Assembly (NCBI GenBank): GCA_022414725.1
Contig: CM039462.1
Coordinates: forward strand, 112,835,672 to 112,899,671
Reading direction: 5' to 3'
Length of the DNA: 64,000 nucleotides
Source: Microglena sp. YARC
Lineage: Eukaryota > Chlorophyta > Chlorophyceae > Chlamydomonadales > Chlamydomonadaceae
A program made the position numbers and the translations under genes. Positions 29,292 through 37,497 of the stretch are shown here, piece by piece (the first letter of the stretch is position 1; each line of letters opens with the position of its first letter). The notes under the pieces were generated by a model. The model did no database searches. It worked only from the letters and a program-made list of their open reading frames with translations, and was not told where the DNA came from.

Positions 29292-29651
29292 GTGCAGACA
29301 GATAGGGGGGGCTAATATTCAAGTGGAAATGGTTGTATGGGTGTGGGTCCGTGTTTGTGTCTGTGTGTCTGCGTGTATCTGTGTATGTCTGAGTCTGTAT
29401 GTACATCTACATGTATCTGTTTGTGCGTGTGTGTCTGTGTGAGTGTGTTTGTGTGTGTGTGCATGTGCGTCTGCTGGTATCTGTGTGTTCGTGTGTGTCT
29501 GTGTGAGTTTGTCCGTGTGTGCATATGTGTGGGTCTGCGTGTATCTGTGTGTGCCTGTGTGTGCGTGTGTCTCATTATTACCAGGCTTGAGGTTAAGGGG
29601 GCCAACCTGTTTAATATAACATAATACAGCGTACTATTTATTTATTTATTT

Positions 29652-29699
<48 letters not shown>

Positions 29700-32127
29700 T
29701 TTGTTTATTTGTTTATTTGTTTATTTGTTTATTTGTTTATTTGTTTATTTGTTTATTTGTTTATTTGTTTATTTGTTTATTTGTTTATTTGTTTATTTGT
29801 TTATTTATGTATTTATTTATTTATTTATTTATCTATTTATTTATTTATTATTTATTTATTTATTTATTTGTTTGTTTATTTCGTAATAAGGCGTGGCTGG
29901 AGCTAACCACCATCGAGGACTTACATAACATCCACTGAGTTTTCGTCAATGACGTTGAAGCTCATTGTCTCATTCAAAACTGCATGGGAGGAGAAGCACA
30001 AGCGCAGATTGTAAGCTGCATCTGTAAGTGCACTAGCCAAGTTGTAAGGGTACTAGAAAAAGTGTAAGTGCACTAGCCAAGTTGTAAGGGTACTAGAAAA
30101 AGTGTAAGTGCACTAGCCAAGTTGTAAGGGTACTAGAAAAAGTGTAAGTGCGCTAGCCAAGTTGTAAGGGTACTAGAAAAAGTGTAAGTGCACTAGCCAA
30201 GTTGTAAGCTGCATTTGTGAGGGTACTAGAAAAAGTGTGAGTGCACTAGCCAAGTTGTAAGGGTAATAGCCAAGTTGTAAGCTGCATGTGTAAGGTTACT
30301 AGAAACATTGTAAGTGCACTAGCCAAGTTGTAAGGGTACTAGCCAAGTTGTAAGTAACCAAGTTGCCATATTTATATTAAATAAAAAAAGATATTAAAAT
30401 ACAAATTAGAATATAGAATATACATAGACCAATTGTATACAAATACCGTGAGTCATATATCTTGAACCAGCTTTGAAACTGAAGGCTGCTAATTCCAATG
30501 ATTGAAGGGCCAGTATATTCAAGTTGGTGTTCAAAGGCAAGTAAAGCCCAGTACCGGCCCTCCTCTCCGATCTCCTCCATTCCCTGCGGGTTCCGCGCAA
30601 CTACCACGCTATGGTATCCTCATCGTATCGGTACCGCTGGCACCCGCCGGCAGTTTCCAGGCGACTCCTGGGGACAACACCCGACCCAGGTGCGACCCAG
30701 GGTCCTCGCTGATCTCCTCCATTATTCGAACCTGTCTGACTCCAGGGCACTGCGTACCCCCCCGGTTTGATGGTGTTGTCCGAGGACCCCCTTTGGACAG
30801 CTTCCTTAATCACGCCGAATTGGCGTACTGCTTTTCTTTCCTTTTCTTTACCTCTGACAGACTTCCTGCCTGGGAGTGAGGGGGGAGACATGCAGACAAA
30901 TAGAAAGACTAAGCATTCACCTGGGTCCTTTCCTCCTCCCTTGGCTGTATGGGTTCTCCATGGCGTACCGCCGCACTTCAGGACACAGTAAGGGTTCATC
31001 TTGCCCAAAAGGCCTTTGTCCTGGGTATTGCATGTATGTATGTTTCAGTCCAGGGGTAGGCCAAATAGGCTAGAGGGACTTGACCAATCGTGATAGTAAG
31101 AGCTTATAAAGAAAAAGCATTAATGAACTGGACCCCAAACAATCGTTTTACCGACAGGGGCCCTGAGTTCGTGCTACAGTGATAATTTAATTCTACAATA
31201 TCGGGGTGTTGCTGACATAGTGAAGTGAGGAAAGGAAGGGAATTACAGACAGGGTGGATATTCCAGGGTGGAACTAGTTGCGAAGGGTCCTATTTTGGGG
31301 TTGGTTGATCACTGGTTGGGTTTATGAAATGGATCGGTGGGGGGGCTGTGATAACGATGTGTCGACGCATGTTCCCTGATCGGCGGGCCTGCAATCAATC
31401 GAGTGCGTCCAGGGAGAGTTGGGATGCCCATGGCTTCTAGGAGATTTATCAGTCTGGGCAGATTTCACAAGGTGGGTACATCAGGGGAAAGCGAAGAGCG
31501 TGACGCGAATTTGAGGGAAAGTCGACATATTTTGTGCAGTGTTGTCACGCTTGCACAGTAACGCGCGTCCAGACCATTCCTATGCGTGTGTCGCAAGCGA
31601 CACGGAAAACGCTTTAACTGTAACGGTCAGGGCAGGGGGCGAATAGTTAAGAAACTTGATCTGCAGACTGAGAAAGGGCGAGGAGCAGGTCCATGTCGAG
31701 GAGGGAGGCTGGGAGTTCCATTAGTGGAGTAGGTAGCTGCTCGTAGCGGAATTAGCTACACAACATTCGACAACTTTTGCGAAGGATCTTGGCCGCTGCG
31801 ATCTTGGTAACTCTAGTCATGCGCACTTCAACTATGAGCCAAATGTTTGGGTGCGGAGGTGGCTGAAATCATTCAAACGCCTGGAGAGACGGAGATAGAG
31901 AGACACGGGTGGAACTTGGGGCAGCCCCGGGACCCAGAGGCTGCTAAAGCGAAATCGAGGCAGAATCGGGCAGAATATGGGTCAAGTTGGTCATCGTGCT
32001 CGCGACTGGTTACAACTGAAGAACAGATTCGATCGATCCGGAAAAGCGAGGGGTCTGTATGTCTCCGTACCTTCAATCCTTTCCCGAGCTCGACAGTGAC
32101 CTTCAGAGTACCAGCCTCGAGAGCCAT
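26500..32127 (-). CDS. C2-domain protein with Pro/Gly/Tyr-rich tail (SRC2/elicitor-responsive type)
   Basis: Exons, 5' to 3', are 32127-32071, 31020-30921, 29979-29925, 29206-29113 and 27246-26850 or 26998. All phases agree. The joined protein starts [19 protein letters not shown], then [40 protein letters not shown], a [13 protein letters not shown] block and a final [10 protein letters not shown] strand. This is one whole C2 domain, a Ca2+/phospholipid-binding fold, although several acidic Ca2+ ligands are Asn here. The tail has HQAP repeats, an in-frame TAG at 26998-27000, then in the same frame [20 protein letters not shown] and QAPYGAP copies down to about 26540. A short-tail form, an indel or pseudogenisation could explain the stop. 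Membrane-associated signalling is inferred. Confidence 0.85.
26850..27246 (-). CDS. C2 gene exon 5 and start of repetitive tail
   Basis: It follows CCCCTCCCAG in phase 0. It opens [20 protein letters not shown], which completes the C2 domain, then gives PGG-HQAP repeats. A TAG lies in frame at 26998-27000. The same frame beyond it reads [20 protein letters not shown] to a consensus donor (GTAAGC) at 26849. Confidence 0.75.
27250..28065 (-). repeat. Array of C2 exon 5 5'-edge copies behind poly-C
   Basis: On the minus strand, CAGTGCCCCG...GTCCAAGTGTGGAAAGCAGAAGG recurs behind poly-C tracts with starts near 27412, 27582, 27732, 27945 and 28040. Units are about 150-210 bp. A (CA)n tract lies at 27967-28006. 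These are acceptor-side edge copies in the intron before exon 5. Confidence 0.8.
28071..28250 (+). mobile_element. hAT-like MITE, family A, copy 1
   Basis: The element starts CAGGATACTTCCA and ends TGGAAGTACCCTG, near-perfect terminal inverted repeats. The interior matches, in reverse complement, the copy at 35797-35989. The left flank is a poly-G run, so an 8-bp target duplication is not clear here. Confidence 0.75.
28314..28508 (+). mobile_element. Dispersed element J with 10-bp terminal hairpin, copy 1
   Basis: The sequence from GTTTCATTTTTCGACGACGC to CTCAACCTGGACTAC recurs inverted at about 49765-49962. Near its end GTTGAGTAGC and GCTACTCAAC form a perfect 10-bp stem around CCAAGTA. A 3'-terminal hairpin recalls Helitrons, but the expected CTRR end is not evident. 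Confidence 0.55.
28509..29112 (-). repeat. Array of C2 exon 4 3'-edge copies with donors
   Basis: Six or seven units of about 85-95 bp repeat the exon 4 end (...AAGGACCGTCTGCAG on the minus strand) plus the GTGCGCC donor and the following intron bases. Conservation falls off with distance from exon 4. Confidence 0.85.
29113..29206 (-). CDS. C2 gene exon 4
   Basis: It follows CTTGCGCAG and ends before GTGCGC. It enters in phase 2 and leaves in phase 0. It encodes [20 protein letters not shown] and ends HGKDRLQ. Six or seven copies of its 3' edge plus donor fill the next intron. Confidence 0.87.
29225..29600. repeat. (TG)n and degenerate TG-rich tract
   Basis: A pure (TG)n run lies at 29229-29285 and TGTG-rich DNA with TCTGTGTG words continues to about 29572. 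On the gene strand this is (CA)n just upstream of the exon 4 acceptor. Confidence 0.9.
29637..29885. repeat. (TTTA)n/(TTTG)n tetranucleotide tract
   Basis: About 245 bp of TTTA and TTTATTTG repeats. The predicted proteins of Phe/Ile/Leu/Tyr are repeat artefacts. Confidence 0.95.
29925..29979 (-). CDS. C2 gene exon 3 (55 bp)
   Basis: It follows CCCATGCAG and ends before GTAAGT. It enters in phase 1 and leaves in phase 2. It encodes (V)[17 protein letters not shown], the PxWNExFxF-type strand of C2 domains. Confidence 0.87.
30000..30355. repeat. 40-bp tandem repeat in C2 intron 2
   Basis: The unit AGTGTAAGTGCACTAGCCAA GTTGTAAGGGTACTAGAAAA is repeated about six times almost exactly, then degenerates. 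The element lies just upstream of exon 3 on the gene strand. The remaining intron (30360-30920) has no gene that I can support. Confidence 0.9.
30921..31020 (-). CDS. C2 gene exon 2
   Basis: It follows AATACCCAG and ends before GTGAAT. It enters in phase 0 and leaves in phase 1. It encodes [20 protein letters not shown] and [13 protein letters not shown], the core DPY-type loop and strand of a C2 domain, with Asn in place of the usual Asp. Confidence 0.88.
31045..31205 (-). mobile_element. Dispersed element D, copy 2, in C2 intron 1
   Basis: Read on the minus strand it shows GATAATTTAATTCTAC...GGGCCCCTGTCGGTAAAACGATTGTTTGGGGTCCAGTTCAT and ends GGCCTACCCCTGGACTGAAACATACATAC. It lies in the intron between exons 1 and 2. 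Confidence 0.65.
32071..32127 (-). CDS. C2 gene exon 1 with start codon
   Basis: ATG at 32127-32125 opens [19 protein letters not shown], the first beta strand of a C2 domain. The donor is GTACGG at 32070. An unspliced frame runs on for 84 codons, but only splicing to 31020 continues the domain. Confidence 0.85.
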
Positions 32128-32987
32128 AGTAATTGATCCCGCGTAAAACTGCCTAAAGCTTGAATATATGAGAGGAAGGAAAGAAATAATGCACGGAAGG
32201 AGAGAAGTCGATTGACCTTATATAAGGCACCAGCAGCAGTGCTGGGTGCAGGCAAGAAGCTTAGAGGGGCATTCGAGGACCACCTTCTGGTCTGCTTCCA
32301 GCCCTGCTTCCATCCCTGTAGCTTCCGGTAGCGTCAAGAAAGGCTGGACGCGGCCACGCGGGCGCGGGCTTGGGCTGGACGCAGGCCAAGACAGGTCGAC
32401 AAATCTTCGATGCCATGCTGTCAATTGAACGGCGATTCACAGCGTGGGCCGGTCGAGTTATCCCTTGCTCCAGGTCGCGTCATCAAAATATCTCCTCTCC
32501 ACCAGGACAGCCGAATTTTCGAATTGCTTTCATTCTGTCTTTCATCTTGCTGCCCTATCCTTAGAGCAATACCTAGCAGATAGGGTTTCCACGAGGCAGT
32601 TCTTCAAATTTCAGCTTTTAATAGCTTTATTTTATAGCCTGTTTTGCTGCTTAGGGCAATTTAGGGCAACCAAACAATACACATTTGTTTATATTTATAG
32701 CAATGATTTCGCCAAAACGGGGTCAAAACTAGGGATCGCTATATATAGTGGAAATAAAAAGCCCTGCCACCAGGAGGGTGGCGTTCTTTGCCGGATCAAA
32801 CAAATTAAAATTCCAAAATTGGAAATTGGTACGATGGTATTTTTAGTCGAAGTAGTTTACACAAGGACTCGTTGGAGTAAAGAGAGCTATTAAGCGCAAT
32901 ATAGCAATATATAGGAAATATCGAATGCGTACTGCAGAGTACTGCAGAGCCGGCAGACAACACGGGACCTGGAGGGAATAGGGACCG
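32128..32987. other. C2 gene upstream region and spacer
   Basis: 32128-32230 should hold the 5' UTR and promoter of the minus-strand C2 gene. No clear TATA box was assigned. 32230-32590 is unremarkable single-copy DNA with no supported gene. 32590-32775 is the third copy of repeat family F (GGTCAAAACTAGGGATCGCT ATATATAGTGG). Confidence 0.5.
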
Positions 32988-33560
32988 GTGTTACATTACA
33001 TTACATTACATTACATTACATTACATTACATTACATTACATTACATTACATTACATTACATTACATTACATTACATTACATCACATTACATTACATCACA
33101 TTACATTACATCACATTACATCACATTACATCACATTACATTACATTACATTACATTACATTACATTACATTACATTACATTACATTACATTACATTACA
33201 TTACATTACATTACATTACATTACATTACATTACATTACATCACATTACATCACATTACATTACATTACATTACATTACATTACATTACATTACATTACA
33301 TTACATTACATTACATTACATTACATTACATTACATTACATTACATTACATTACATTACATTACATTACATTACATTACATTACATTGCATTACATTACA
33401 TTACATCACACCGCGAGGGTGTATGAGACTCTGTGACACCGCGAGGGTGTATGAGACTCTGTGCTTTAAACAAAAGGAAAAAGCACCCACAAAGCAAAAA
33501 ACCCCATTACATCAGGGGTGTGTCGAGGACAAACAAACCAAACTCCCAACCACCGTTTTG
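32988..33560 (+). mobile_element. Element H copy 2 with expanded (ATTAC)n tract
   Basis: About 415 bp of (TTACA)n with scattered TCACA variants lead into the element H body. The body start (CACCGCGAGGGTGTATGAGACTCTGTG) is itself duplicated. It then ends in CATCAGGGGTGTGTCGAGGA CAAACAAACC and a palindromic ACCACCGTTTTGGTGG. Confidence 0.75.
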
Positions 33561-34024
33561 GTGGCGTAGGTATTAAACCCCCTAGAGCTGGACCCAGATC
33601 TCAACCACTTACAGTGGCGGAGGTAAGAAGCTAACAAATGAGAAGTCACAAGAAGAAAAGAAAAAAAGGGATAATAAATTACGGTGCCACTAAGCAGTCC
33701 AGGGCTTCCTGTCTTGCTCTTCTACAAGTAGAAAGATAGTCGGCTAGGTTGCTCCAGAAAGTCTTAGTGCCATTTCCATTCATAAAGGTTCTGAATGTGG
33801 AATCGCAGAATTCCACATTCCATACAGTTAAGTCGGTATCCTCATGGACATGCCTATAAATATCTACGGTGTGTACTTTGCCTACTCAGGTGCCGACATA
33901 TAAGTCGGACAATAACAGTACTCTAGTCCTTTGCCCTATCTGATGGAATGAATGGCTCTTAAATCTGGAGCACTGGTCCCAGTCACCTTATTGGTGCTAC
34001 AAGCAGAGACAAAGAAGCATCTAC
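33561..34024. other. Spacer without recognised features
   Basis: This segment has a non-repetitive appearance. No open frame, RNA gene or repeat was recognised in it. Confidence 0.5.
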
Positions 34025-34260
34025 AGATATTCACAATTAAATTATCATCCCAGAGAGGATGATTTAATAATATTGTATAATTAAATTATCACTGTGACAC
34101 GAACTCAGGGCCCCCGTCGGTTAAACGATTGTTTGGGGTCCAGTTCATCAGTGTTTTTTCTTTTTAGGCCCTTCCTATACGGTTGGGCAAGTCCCTTTAT
34201 CATATTTGGCCTATCCCTGGACTGTAACAAACTAACAACATACATACATACAGACATTCA
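34025..34260 (+). mobile_element. Dispersed element D, copy 3
   Basis: The copy runs from ATTAAATTATCATCCCAGAG through GGCCCCCGTCGGTTAAACGA to TATTTGGCCTATCCCTGGACTGTAACAAAC and a (CATA)n end. It matches the copies at 25978 (+) and 31045 (-). Confidence 0.65.
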
Positions 34261-34443
34261 CATGAGGCATGCTGGATGTATGAAACGTGTACTAGAAATG
34301 AAGCGATCTCTACCCCAACACATTGCTTTTAAAGAAACAGGTCAATTCCCAATTCACTATTCCTGGTTGAAACCAGTGGTTAAATTCTGGTACTCCATTG
34401 TGAAGTAATGTGATAGTACCTCTGTTATGATGAGGAACGTTGC

Positions 34444-34748
34444 CAGGGTAGTGCAGGACGCAGCGTCCTGCGTCGCAGGACGCAACATGGGAAGGGTCCG
34501 ATGTTGGTTGCGTCGCAGACACAGGTTCAGGATGTTAGTTGCGTCTCACCCAGCAATTGATTGACTGCACCCAGCAATTGATTGACCACTCCATTGCCGT
34601 GGGCTACGGGTTCTGTTGATATATTAACGCAGTCTCATGATATGATTGCGTCCCAGGACGCAACGTACCGAATTGGTTGCGTCCCAGGACGCAACCCACC
34701 GAATTGCGTCTTGGGACGCACCCCCTAAGGTCCGTTTGAAGTACCCTG
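34444..34748 (+). mobile_element. hAT-like MITE, family B, copy 1
   Basis: The ends are CAGGGTA and TACCCTG. The flanks are AACGTTGC and GACGCTGC, an 8-bp target duplication with 6 of 8 bases matching. The interior is dominated by self-complementary GTTGCGTC...GACGCAAC words. A related copy lies at 36226-36399 and a fragment, inverted, near 59085-59170. Confidence 0.65.
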
Positions 34749-35700
34749 GACGCTGCTCTTGCCGATCTCAATATGGCTATAGAACGCAAAGACTGTTGGA
34801 GCAAGGATGTGTCTGATGCCCTTGCGACGTTGTATTCCTTGGATGATTCCCAGGATGAATCTCTGGCCACCAATTTACATGGAGATGCGGGACCTTCAAA
34901 ACTTAAAGCAGTTAACTGGAACAGAGTGGAGAAGGTCCTATTACCCTATCATCATTTCTGGCAGGTGGTCTTTGAATGTACTGACGAAGCCTTACTGAAT
35001 TCGAGCAGAAAGAATCAGAATCTGATTTCCCAATCTGAGAATTAAATGATTCATCTACACATCCTACTAATATATAACGGGTTTGATTAGTTTCAGATTC
35101 ATATCTAATGTTTCCAGTTAAATAGATGTAAAAGTGATGAAGACTTAGAAAAAAGTCAAAATCAAAAAATTAGAAAACGCTGAATTCGAGGATTCGAGCA
35201 ATCGAGGATCTCCATATCCTACTATCCTACTTATATATCCTACTAATATATAACGTTATTGCCTGAGGTGTAATCCACCATTGCTGCCCACCACCACCAC
35301 CACCTACCGACCCACTCCCCCACCCGTAGCTGACCCCCCCCCCACCCCACCACCACATTCATGCATCCCCCACCCACCCACCCATTGCTGCATCACGCCC
35401 ACCCCATCCTCCAACCCCTATCAGGTGTAATCCAGAAGATGAAGGTCGAGCGAAGCTTCCTCTCTTCATGATTGTATGAAGAGATTGTATGAAGTCTTTT
35501 TGGATAGGTATGATTAATTTTGTACTGTTTTGTCATTGTCCAGAAGAAGAAGAAAACAATAAGACATGGGGAAATGATTTGTTCGTGTTTACATTTTGTT
35601 TCACCGCCAAAGAGGGCGAGCAGCTAAATTGCTGGCTGAAGCTATGTAACCAATTCCAAGTTCAAGAATAGGGCTTTTCCCCCGATGTTCTAAAGAGGGC
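34749..35700. other. Spacer
   Basis: A 90-codon plus-strand frame at 34773-35045 has no recognised similarity or supporting context and is not called. 35270-35420 is CCACCC-rich. A copy of element G lies at 35605-35668. No gene is supported. Confidence 0.45.
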
Positions 35701-35796
35701 TAAGACTAAGGTCTATTGGCCTGTTTTTCAATCCCAAACAGGGTGGGTGCATAGAAGCTTATAGAAGTAGGTGCCCAGTGCAATAGCCACCACCAC

Positions 35797-35989
35797 CAGG
35801 GTACTTCCAAGCGCACGCTTTTGCGCGCTGGCGTGCTGCCTTTTTGAGCCTCACTGCGCGTTCCGCGCAGTTTTTGCAACCCCCTGTGGGCGCAGCAAGC
35901 AATGTGTGCGTTTTTTCACTACAAAGCGCAGTTTTTTCGTTTTCAAGTGCGCTAAAGGGCTTGCCAATTTGGTCAATGGAAGTACCCTG
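35797..35989 (-). mobile_element. hAT-like MITE, family A, copy 2, with exact 8-bp target duplication
   Basis: The ends CAGGGTACTTCCA and TGGAAGTACCCTG are perfect 13-bp inverted repeats. The flanks are ACCACCAC on both sides, an exact 8-bp duplication as hAT transposases make. The insertion splits one unit of the last-exon array. No transposase is encoded. Confidence 0.85.
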
Positions 35990-36019
35990 ACCACCACGAC
36001 CATCACCACTTGCACGAGC

Positions 36020-36165
36020 TTGGCAATATTCTACCTCCCGCTTGGCAAGCAATTTCAAATTTCAAATTTCTACCTCCCGCTTGGCAAGCAATTTCAAATT
36101 TCAACATCCCGCTTGGCAAGCAATTTCAAATTTCAAATTTCTACATCCCGCTTGGCAAGCAAGAT
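36020..36165. repeat. ~36-bp repeat CTTGGCAAGCAATTTCAAAT
   Basis: Four units of CTACCTCCCGCTTGGCAAGC AATTTCAAATTTCAAATTT lie in tandem between MITE A and a fragment of element D. Confidence 0.85.
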
Positions 36166-36225
36166 TGGGCAAGTCGTTTTCGCCTATTTGGCCTACCCCT
36201 GGACTAAAAAATACTTACCACGGTT

Positions 36226-36399
36226 CAGGACACTGCGTCCTCCGTCGCAGACGCAACGTCGAAATGTCTGTTGCGTCACACGACGCAACGTGGGAAGGAT
36301 CGATGACCACAATGAAGGGTTTGTTGCGTTGCAGGGCGCAGCCTATACAACTGGTTGCGTCTCAGGCGGCAGAGCTGGGGGTCCTCCCGAAGTACCCTA
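36226..36399 (+). mobile_element. hAT-like MITE, family B, copy 2, nested in element D tail
   Basis: The element starts CAGGACACTGCGTCC and ends GAAGTACCCT. It carries the same GTTGCGTC/GACGCAAC interior as the copy at 34444. It lies between CCCCTGGACTAAAAAATAC and a (CATA)n tail, so it probably landed inside an element D copy. Confidence 0.55.
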
Positions 36400-37308
36400 A
36401 TACATACATACATACATCCCGCACACTTTCACTCTGACACCAAGCTTAGCTTGGTAGCAGTAGCTTTCTAGAAAATTGTAGCCCCCCCCCCCCCCGCCCC
36501 CCCAAAAACAGCCTTTCCACCGCCTCACCCACACACTTATAGCGCATGTAGAAGTAGTTGCCCAGTGCAATAGCCGCAAACACCACTAGCAGCACGACAA
36601 CGGCTGTCTCGTATTCTATTATTCAAGCTAAGTCTGTAGGTTGCATCAGCCGTGCCACCTCATCATCCACATGCTTATGGCGCATGTAGAAGTAGATGCC
36701 CACTGCAATAGTCACCACCACCACCACTGGCACGAACTTGGCAAAATTCCTTTTTGAAAAAAACAACTGAGTTCCTCGACAGCCTACATGCTTTTACTCT
36801 GAAGGGTGCATCAGCCTTTCCACCGCCTCATCCACATGCTTATGGCGCATGTAGAAGTAGATGCCCACTGCAAATAGCCGCAAACACCACACCACACAGC
36901 AGGAGCGTCACGAAAAGCAACTGAGTCACATGACAGCCCACCCGTTTTTACTCTTAAGGGTGCATCAGATTTTATTTATGGCGCATGCATAAGTCGATTC
37001 CCACTGCAATAGCCGCAACCACCACCACCAGCACGACCATGGCTGTACCATATTCTATTTCATGGCCTTACTCTGAAGGGTGCATCAGTTTTTCCACCAC
37101 CTCATCCACATGCTTATGGCGCATGCAGAAGTAGATGCCACTGCAATAGCCGCAACCACCACCACCAGCACGAGAATGGCAAAAATCCTTTTTGCAACAA
37201 AAAAACGCAACAGCCCACACGCTTGTACTCTGAAGGGTTAATCAGCCTTTCCACCGCCTCATCAACATGCTTATTGAACATGCAGAAGTTGATGCCCACT
37301 GCACACGC

Positions 37309-37497
37309 CACCAAAACGGTGGTTGGGAGTTTGGTTTGTTTGTCCTCGACACACCCCTGATGTAATGTTTTTTTTTGCTTTGTGGGTGCTTTTTCTTTTT
37401 GTTTAAGGCACAGAGTCTCATACACCCTCGCGGTGTCAAGTAGACTTTAACATTTAATGTAATGTAATGTAAGGTCATGTAATGTAATGTAATGCTT
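37309..37497 (-). mobile_element. Element H copy 3, inserted in the last-exon array
   Basis: The body from CACCAAAACGGTGGTTGGGA to the (TGTAA)n end interrupts an array unit between CACTGCA and GCTTATGGCGCATGCAG. This shows that element H moved after the array formed. Confidence 0.65.

Noticed and set aside
29701..29938. Hydrophobic FICLFVYL frames resembling membrane proteins
   Set aside because: They are translations of (TTTA)n/(TTTG)n.
31873..32127. Unspliced 84-codon reading of the C2 start
   Set aside because: It leaves the C2 fold after 19 residues. Splicing at GTACGG to 31020 restores it with correct phase.
32988..33569. 193-codon frame of HYIT repeats
   Set aside because: It is a direct translation of the (ATTAC)n tract.
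34773..35045. 90-codon plus-strand frame (MAIERKDCWSKDVSDALATL)
   Set aside because: It starts immediately after a MITE, has no recognised domain and no regulatory or splice evidence.
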